Source: an uncultured Clostridia bacterium
Lineage (GTDB): Bacteria; Bacillota; Clostridia; TANB77; CAG-508
Assembly: GCA_947630255.1 (NCBI GenBank)
Contig: CANRGU010000013.1
Coordinates: 1-19,220, forward strand
Direction: 5' to 3'
Length of the DNA stretch: 19,220 nt
Positions 14,671 to 19,220 of this stretch are shown one piece after another; positions within the stretch are counted from its first letter, which is position 1, and every line of letters begins with the position of its first letter. The notes under the pieces are model-generated. The model was not told the origin of the DNA and searched no databases. It saw only the letters and a list, made by a program, of their open reading frames with translations. The translations under genes were made by a program, and so were the position numbers.

Positions 14671-14861
14671 TATTATCACACTCCTATATTGCATTTCATA
14701 AAAAATTGCTACCCTTTACTATAATTAATTTAATCTTTTATTTAATAGTGAACTATATAGAGATTTCATCTTTCTTAAATTTGTATTATCAACTATAGCT
14801 TCTTGAATAGTTCTTCCATCTGATAACTTAAATGTGTTATTCTTTTTCGAACTTTTGTTTG

Positions 14862-14890
14862 ATTATAATATTTATTTTTCTTTTTGTCAA
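14862..14890 (-). promoter_or_regulatory. Consensus sigma-A promoter inside the repeat-bounded block
   Basis: Minus strand: TTGACA (14890-14885), 17-base spacer, TATAAT (14867-14862). It would transcribe the remnants and possibly the AlbA_2 gene, and could read on towards spoIIID. Confidence 0.8.
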
Positions 14891-14927
14891 TATATATTTT
14901 AAATTTTTTTATTTTGTTTATTTTTTT

Positions 14928-14953
14928 GGAGGCTTATCTTAGAACGAAACTTT
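14928..14953. repeat. 26-bp direct repeat, right copy
   Basis: Identical to 12785-12810 over 26 bases; the flanking sequences on both sides differ after a base or two. Confidence 0.9.
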
Positions 14954-14988
14954 TATTTCTATGTAAATGTTCACATTAACTTATCTCC

Positions 14989-15034
14989 AAAAAAAGAAGA
15001 GACTCTGAAATTTCAGAGTTCTCATTCTTTTTTT
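14989..15034 (-). terminator. Terminator of the FGE-like gene
   Basis: The core CTCTGAAATTTCAGAG (15003-15018) is a perfect palindrome, extended by GAGA/TCTC and A/T arms. On the minus strand a run of seven T follows. It lies 40-85 bases after the stop of the gene at 15074. Confidence 0.85.
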
Positions 15035-15073
15035 GTGTTTGAAAATAAATCTTGATAGTTCTGAGTCACGTAG

Positions 15074-15973
15074 TTACCTGATATAAAGCGATGCACGAAA
15101 TCCAGTGTATATACTTTTAAAATGTGGATTGCTACTAACGCGATTCGATACAGGTAAAAGGTCACCAAAAAAGCAATAATAGCCCCCACGTATAACACAG
15201 CTTGAACTACCCATCTTTTCTTGTGTCCATTCATTTACGTTTCCTGCAAAGTCATAGATTCTATTGGTACACCAGCGTTCGCTGGTTCCTGTTTTAACCA
15301 ATTTATCTGGATGATTCTTTGTTTCCAAATGATTACCCCAATAGGTAGAATTCTTTGCAATCTCCTTATGAGTTCTCGCTTTGGATGCAATAAACCACTC
15401 CAATACAGAATCATATTCAGCGCCAAATACTAGATGACTACTTACCTCGTCATTGTCTACGATGGTTGATGCAATCTCTTTTGCACCATAAAAATTGATG
15501 TCTATCCAAGGCATCGCGTCTTTTACAGACAGTGGTTTTCCTTCTGCATTTTTGGATATGTTGTAACGAGAAATATAAAATCCTCCATATTTCTTAACAC
15601 TCTCCATCTGTAGCACGAGTTCATCAGTCAAAGTTTCATTAAATTTGCTTTCCGAAAATTCATCATTCCGATAATTTCTTCTTCCAAACTTCTCATTAAA
15701 TAAAACTCCATCAAGTGTTCCATTAGAACCCAAACATCCAACAGGAATCCACACAAACTGACTACCATTAGAACGTATTTCAATTACAAATCCGCTGTTC
15801 CATTCTCCGCAAATATGCTTATATCCTTTTGGAATTGGAGGATTTGCATAGTTCTCAGTACAAACATTGGCATTACCGATGTTCATATTTCTGATAGCCG
15901 ACTTTCTACTTGCTCTCTTTCCTGTCTCTAAGGTTACACCCTTTTCTGCTCCAAACACACCATACCGTTTCAT
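15074..15973 (-). CDS. FGE/SUMF1-like (C-type lectin fold) protein, probably foreign
   Basis: 299 residues with the FGE-sulfatase pattern: SQFVWIPVGC near residue 72, KKYGGFYISRYN near 127, YDFAGNVNEWTQEK near 238, SCVIRGGYYC near 258 and YTGFRASLYIR at the end. True formylglycine-generating enzymes have a catalytic Cys pair in the RGGSWxC region. Here only one Cys (GGYYC) is visible, so oxidase activity is unlikely and a binding role is more plausible. Similar domains serve as variable ligand-binding proteins of diversity-generating retroelements, but no reverse transcriptase or template repeat is in the window. Base composition is clearly GC-richer than neighbours and CGG Arg codons occur (residue 3 and the NYRNDEF stretch), suggesting transfer. 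AAGGAGG precedes the ATG. Confidence 0.8.
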   Translation of the reverse strand: MKRYGVFGAEKGVTLETGKRASRKSAIRNMNIGNANVCTENYANPPIPKGYKHICGEWNSGFVIEIRSNGSQFVWIPVGCLGSNGTLDGVLFNEKFGRRNYRNDEFSESKFNETLTDELVLQMESVKKYGGFYISRYNISKNAEGKPLSVKDAMPWIDINFYGAKEIASTIVDNDEVSSHLVFGAEYDSVLEWFIASKARTHKEIAKNSTYWGNHLETKNHPDKLVKTGTSERWCTNRIYDFAGNVNEWTQEKMGSSSCVIRGGYYCFFGDLLPVSNRVSSNPHFKSIYTGFRASLYIR

Positions 15974-16036
15974 GTCCTATTCCTCCTTAAGTAAAATTTT
16001 TTTAACGGTTTCTACATAGCATTCGCTAATATACTA

Positions 16037-16065
16037 ATAATATCATATTTTTTACCATTTTGCAA
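16037..16065 (-). promoter_or_regulatory. Predicted sigma-A promoter of the FGE-like gene
   Basis: Minus strand: TTGCAA (16065-16060), 17-base spacer, TATTAT (16042-16037), just upstream of the gene and next to the end of the glycosyltransferase gene. Confidence 0.55.
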
Positions 16066-16069
16066 ATTT

Positions 16070-17314
16070 TCAAGCATTGAGTTCTATATTTTTCAAAGAA
16101 TTCCAAACTTCATTTGTTTTTTCATAATCTCTATAATGATTAACAACATCCTCATCATATTTTTCTAATTCTGCTAGCAATAAAGAAAAGCAGTTATCTT
16201 CAAAAATATTATTTAATTTAGGAATGATTAACTTTAACTTTGATTTCATATTTAATATTTGTTCTTTATAATTCTCTTTATCTTTTATATATAATAATAA
16301 TGGTTTATACCTTATCCATCCTAAAGACGCTTTTAAAAATCTATTTTTTATGGAATCTTCTTTTATGTTAATTCGTCTTAAACTTTTTGGATAAGTTCCC
16401 TCCATAATGCAAGTATATTTTAAAAATCCATCATGGAAATGATATACTGGTATTTTAAAAACTTTACTATTATTTAATGCTGTTGAAAAGAAAGTATCTT
16501 CACCTCTAGCACTAGGAGGATTATAAAATGCAGGAATCTTATCTATATGATTAAAATTCAAACATAAAGTGGATCCTGCTATCCATTTAGCCACTCCATC
16601 AGATTCTATTTCAGTTGCACCAATTCCTTGGGCTTTATCCTTATTAGCATATGTAACACCATTGGTGTTTTTCATTTTTTCGTTAATTGATTCCCAAGAT
16701 ATAATATCATTGCTAATTATTTCTACAAATTGCTTTAAGTCCTCTTCTTTAAAATTATTGTCAAAATTAATATATGGAATTGGAGAAATATAACCACAAT
16801 GATGTCCTAATGTAACATCAGAGTTGTTTTGTTCCATAAATTTTATATGCTCTAAAACATTGTCTTGTTTAATCCACATATTTTTTTCGTGATCTTTAAC
16901 AACTGCTACAGGATATTCATCATCATCCCAAAACAAAAGGTAATTCATTTTATATTTTAAAGCATAATACATGACTGTATTTCTTCCTTTAGCATGTCCA
17001 TGCCCAAAAAATAATTCTAAATCTTCTTGTTTCATATTATTTTTTATTGCTAAATATTTTAGTTCATCTGTTATTAATTCAGGAGTAATATATTTTATAG
17101 TAATATCATTTAATACTTCCTTATTAATATTATAAAATTCTTCCCTTGGAGTGTGTTGATATTCTGTATCAAATAAAATAAAAATAGTCAAATTTATTTT
17201 TTTATCATATTTTCTAAGTTGAGATAAAATATCTTTATAATAATTATTTATAATATTGCAAACATTAGAACGTCCTGTTACAAAACCTAATCCAAAATTT
17301 ATTTCTTCTTCCAT
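16070..17314 (-). CDS. Glycosyltransferase-like protein (GT-A type)
   Basis: 414 residues. An N-terminal alpha/beta pattern (INFGLGFVTGRSN, NLTIFILFDTEY) leads to LLFWDDDEYP at about residue 127-134. This resembles the metal-binding DxD strand of GT-A glycosyltransferases. A later GEDTFFSTAL (271-280) and HFHDGF resemble the acidic catalytic region and histidine of the same fold. The C-terminal third is helical and charged. No membrane segment is evident. The ATG at 17314 is preferred because AAGGA lies 8 bases upstream; an ATG nine codons earlier lacks a good site. The acceptor and sugar cannot be told. It is transcribed away from asnS. Confidence 0.6.
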   Translation of the reverse strand: MEEEINFGLGFVTGRSNVCNIINNYYKDILSQLRKYDKKINLTIFILFDTEYQHTPREEFYNINKEVLNDITIKYITPELITDELKYLAIKNNMKQEDLELFFGHGHAKGRNTVMYYALKYKMNYLLFWDDDEYPVAVVKDHEKNMWIKQDNVLEHIKFMEQNNSDVTLGHHCGYISPIPYINFDNNFKEEDLKQFVEIISNDIISWESINEKMKNTNGVTYANKDKAQGIGATEIESDGVAKWIAGSTLCLNFNHIDKIPAFYNPPSARGEDTFFSTALNNSKVFKIPVYHFHDGFLKYTCIMEGTYPKSLRRINIKEDSIKNRFLKASLGWIRYKPLLLYIKDKENYKEQILNMKSKLKLIIPKLNNIFEDNCFSLLLAELEKYDEDVVNHYRDYEKTNEVWNSLKNIELNA

Positions 17315-17355
17315 ATTTTCATTCCTTCGTTTAATTCGCATAATCCACTTTTTAT

Positions 17356-17384
17356 ATTATATAATATTTTTTTATAATTGTCAA
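17356..17384 (-). promoter_or_regulatory. Consensus sigma-A promoter of the glycosyltransferase-like gene
   Basis: Minus strand: TTGACA (17384-17379), 17-base spacer, TATAAT (17361-17356). Confidence 0.85.
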
Positions 17385-17404
17385 AATATAGATTTATTAA
17401 ATTA

Positions 17405-17433
17405 TTGCACTATTTCAACAATTGTGATATATT
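17405..17433 (+). promoter_or_regulatory. Predicted sigma-A promoter of asnS
   Basis: TTGCAC (17405-17410), 17-base spacer, TATATT (17428-17433). The leader is only about 22 bases, too short for a T-box. Confidence 0.65.
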
Positions 17434-17462
17434 ATTCAATATATTTTATTTAGGAGGGCTTT

Positions 17463-18848
17463 ATGGAAATTATAAAAAATTTATTTTTAAATATCGATAA
17501 TTATATTGATAAAGAAATTACAGTAGAAGGATGGGTAAAAACTGTTAGAGATTCTAAAACCTTTGGTTTCATCGAATTAAATGATGGTAGTTATTTTAAA
17601 AATATTCAAATTGTTTTTGATAATACATTGGATAATTTTTCTGAAATTTGTAAATTACCTTTAAGTTCATCAATAGAAGTTACTGGTAAATTTATAAAGA
17701 CTGACGGTGCAAAACAACCTTTTGAAATAAAAGCTAGTGAAATCAAACTAGAATATGCTTCTGATTTAGATTATCCACTTCAAAAGAAAAGACATTCTTT
17801 TGAATATTTGAGAACAATAGCTCATTTAAGACCTAGAACAAATACTTTTAATGCTGTATTTAGAGTACGTTCTGTTTTATCTTATGCTATTCATAAATTC
17901 TTTCAAGAAAGAGGATTTGTATATGTTCACACACCTATTATAACTTCTAGTGATTGCGAAGGTGCTGGTGAAATGTTTAATGTTAGCACATTAGATCTTA
18001 ATAATTTACCAAAAACAGAAGATGGTGAAGTTGATTATTCAAGTGACTTTTTTGGAAAGCCAGCTCATCTTACAGTAAGTGGTCAATTAAATGTTGAAAC
18101 ATATGCTTTTGCTTTTAGAAATGTTTATACTTTTGGTCCAACATTTAGGTCAGAAAATTCTAATACTGTAAAACATGCTTCAGAATTTTGGATGATAGAG
18201 CCTGAAATATGTTTTGCTGATTTAAATGATGATATGGATTTGGCAGAAGACATGATTAAATACATTATTAAATATGTTATGGATAATTGCCCAGAAGAAA
18301 TGCAATTTTTTAATAATTTTATTGATAAAGGTTTATTGGATAAGTTAAATAATGTTTTAAGTTCTGATTTTGCTAGAATTACTTATACAGATGCTATTAA
18401 AGAATTAGAAAAAAATAATGATAAATTTGAATTTCCTGTTCATTGGGGTTCTGACTTGCAAACAGAGCATGAAAGATATCTATGTGAAGTATTATTTAAG
18501 AAGCCTGTATTTGTAACAGATTATCCAACTGAAATTAAAGCATTTTATATGAAGCAAAATCCAGATGGTAAAACTGTTGCAGCAGCCGACCTTTTAGCTC
18601 CTGGCATTGGAGAAATAATTGGTGGTAGCCAAAGAGAAGATAATTTAGAAATATTAAAAAATAAAATTAAAGAATTAGGCATGAAAGAAGAAGACTACTG
18701 GTGGTATTTAGATTTAAGAAAATACGGAAGTGTAAGACATGCAGGTTTTGGTTTAGGATTCGAAAGAATGATGATGTACCTAACTGGTATGCAAAATATT
18801 CGTGACGTAATACCTTTCCCAAGAACACCAAAAAATTGTGAGTTTTAA
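17463..18848 (+). CDS. asnS: Asparaginyl-tRNA synthetase
   Basis: 461 residues. The N-terminal OB-fold anticodon-binding domain (EITVEGWVKTVRDSKTFGFI) is followed by a class II catalytic core. Visible motifs are motif 1 around FFQERGFVYVHTPIITSSDC, motif 2 around FGPTFRSENSNT, and motif 3 GFGLGFERMMMYLTGMQNIR ending DVIPFPRTP. It charges tRNA-Asn with asparagine using ATP. The AHLRPRTN and EGAGEMFNV signatures favour AsnRS over AspRS. AGGAGGG precedes the ATG by 6 bases. Full length, single gene, with its own promoter and terminator. Confidence 0.98.
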   Translation: MEIIKNLFLNIDNYIDKEITVEGWVKTVRDSKTFGFIELNDGSYFKNIQIVFDNTLDNFSEICKLPLSSSIEVTGKFIKTDGAKQPFEIKASEIKLEYASDLDYPLQKKRHSFEYLRTIAHLRPRTNTFNAVFRVRSVLSYAIHKFFQERGFVYVHTPIITSSDCEGAGEMFNVSTLDLNNLPKTEDGEVDYSSDFFGKPAHLTVSGQLNVETYAFAFRNVYTFGPTFRSENSNTVKHASEFWMIEPEICFADLNDDMDLAEDMIKYIIKYVMDNCPEEMQFFNNFIDKGLLDKLNNVLSSDFARITYTDAIKELEKNNDKFEFPVHWGSDLQTEHERYLCEVLFKKPVFVTDYPTEIKAFYMKQNPDGKTVAAADLLAPGIGEIIGGSQREDNLEILKNKIKELGMKEEDYWWYLDLRKYGSVRHAGFGLGFERMMMYLTGMQNIRDVIPFPRTPKNCEF

Positions 18849-18860
18849 AAAATATATAAC

Positions 18861-18900
18861 GAAAAGGAACATTTATTACCATTAACAAATGTTCCTTTTC
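18861..18900 (+). terminator. Intrinsic terminator after asnS
   Basis: GAAAAGGAACATTT (18861-18874) pairs with AAATGTTCCTTTTC (18887-18900) across a 12-base loop, 12 bases after the stop. Confidence 0.88.
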
Positions 18901-19059
18901 TAATTAACCTCTTCCATCTAAACCTCCTTCTTTTAATTATTTTTGTTATTAGAAGAGTTCTATAACAAACTAGATTGCTACATCTAGCACATCCTAGTTA
19001 TACTTTAATTATAGCATGCTTTACATAATATGTCAAACATGCTACATATTTTTATGTTT
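18901..19059. other. Intergenic region with short inverted repeats
   Basis: Between the asnS terminator and the topoisomerase stop no gene is seen. CTAGAT/ATCTAG (18970-18987) and AACTAG/CTAGTT (18968-18973, 18994-18999) are nested and mutually exclusive pairings, and AGCATG/CATGCT arms lie near 19013-19043. They may serve as a minus-strand terminator; no clear T run supports this. Confidence 0.4.
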
Positions 19060-19220
19060 TTATATATTTATAACTAATTTATCAAATTTTGATTTTATAT
19101 ATTTCTCTAATTTTGTCATAAATTCATCTGGCAAAATCTCTTTTTTTGCAACCATATCCAGACCTTTCTCCCAGCTTGCAGTAAGTTTTGGATTAAGCAT
19201 ATCTGGTATTGAACTTTTTA
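19060..19220 (-). CDS. topB: Type IA DNA topoisomerase (TopB-like), C-terminal end, partial
   Basis: The minus strand reads IPDMLNPKLTASWEKGLDMV, then AKKEILPDEFMTKLEKYIKS to a stop at 19062-19060. The LNPxLTASWEKGL block is a conserved C-terminal feature of topoisomerase III-like proteins, especially those carried on integrative and conjugative elements of Firmicutes. About 53 codons are in the window; the rest lies beyond the right edge. This suggests a mobile element begins just outside. Confidence 0.75.
   Translation of the reverse strand, partial: KSSIPDMLNPKLTASWEKGLDMVAKKEILPDEFMTKLEKYIKSKFDKLVINI

Larger units (their letters stand above)
12785..14953. mobile_element. Probable inserted block bounded by 26-bp direct repeats
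   Basis: The repeats enclose about 2.1 kb. Inside, all on the minus strand, are a consensus promoter near the right end, fragments resembling RNase H and a RepL-type replication protein, and an intact AlbA_2-type gene. No integrase or transposase is present. Direct repeats around plasmid-like remnants suggest insertion of a small element, or a site-specific attL/attR pair, upstream of spoIIID. Between 14671 and 14860 only a short startless reading frame (14725-14859, minus; SDGRTIQEAIVDNTNLRKMK) is visible, another possible remnant. Confidence 0.45.

Noticed and set aside
15003..15018. Palindrome after the FGE-like gene as a retroelement recognition hairpin
   Set aside because: It is followed by a T run on the minus strand and has no proper loop, so an intrinsic terminator explains it better.
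15022..15234. Open frame overlapping the end of the FGE-like gene
   Set aside because: It is an out-of-phase shadow of a gene with clear domain motifs and has no recognisable family signature.
17315..17462. T-box leader for asnS
   Set aside because: The predicted leader is only about 22 bases and no T-box or terminator pair is visible.

Overview
This window looks like the chromosome of a low-GC, spore-forming Clostridia-type Firmicute. The base composition is strongly AT-rich, ribosome binding sites are AAGGAGG-like, and the sporulation genes include sipL, a gene typical of Clostridia rather than Bacillus. It carries a type IV pilus assembly locus and many sporulation genes (spoVAC, spoVAD, spoVAE, yunB, sipL, veg, yabG, spoIIID). 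It also carries ribosomal and translation genes (infC-rpmI-rplT, rplM-rpsI, asnS). No tRNA, rRNA or CRISPR array was seen.

Layout. 1-2907 (minus): end of a type IV pilus operon, with a PilM-PilN fusion, a PilO-like protein and a small membrane protein. 2908-3196: divergent control region with three PhoP-box-like repeats, a sigma-A-like promoter and a perfect 18-bp inverted repeat. 3197-5339 (plus): dodecin-like gene, spoVAC, spoVAD and spoVAE, ending in a strong bidirectional terminator. 5393-6489 (minus): infC-rpmI-rplT with a long leader and a probable attenuator. 6970-7813 (plus): rplM-rpsI, divergent from infC, with its own structured leader. 7860-8149: remnant of a phage-type ORF6N/KilA gene. 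8171-12734 (minus): rubrerythrin, yunB, sipL, veg, yabG and spoIIID. 12785-14953: a block bounded by 26-bp direct repeats, carrying an AlbA_2-type regulator and fragments of RNase H-like and RepL-like genes; it probably inserted just upstream of spoIIID. 15074-17314 (minus): a GC-richer formylglycine-generating-enzyme-like (C-type lectin fold) gene that looks foreign, and a glycosyltransferase-like gene. 17463-18848 (plus): asnS. 19060-19220 (minus): C-terminal end of a TopB-like topoisomerase of the kind often carried by integrative elements.

The most unusual observation concerns reading frames. Three sporulation genes are broken by four single-base +1 insertions (one in spoVAD, two in spoVAE, one in yabG). 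In all four the extra base is a C that creates an in-frame CGG codon after a codon ending in T, and skipping that C restores the conserved protein exactly. Reading by eye, I found no other in-frame CGG in the AT-rich genes of the window; the only others are two in the foreign-looking gene at 15074-15973. This could be a systematic sequencing or assembly error, loss of sporulation genes, or +1 frameshifting at a rare or unassigned CGG codon. The last would be a new recoding behaviour. The sequence alone cannot decide, but the pattern is far from random.
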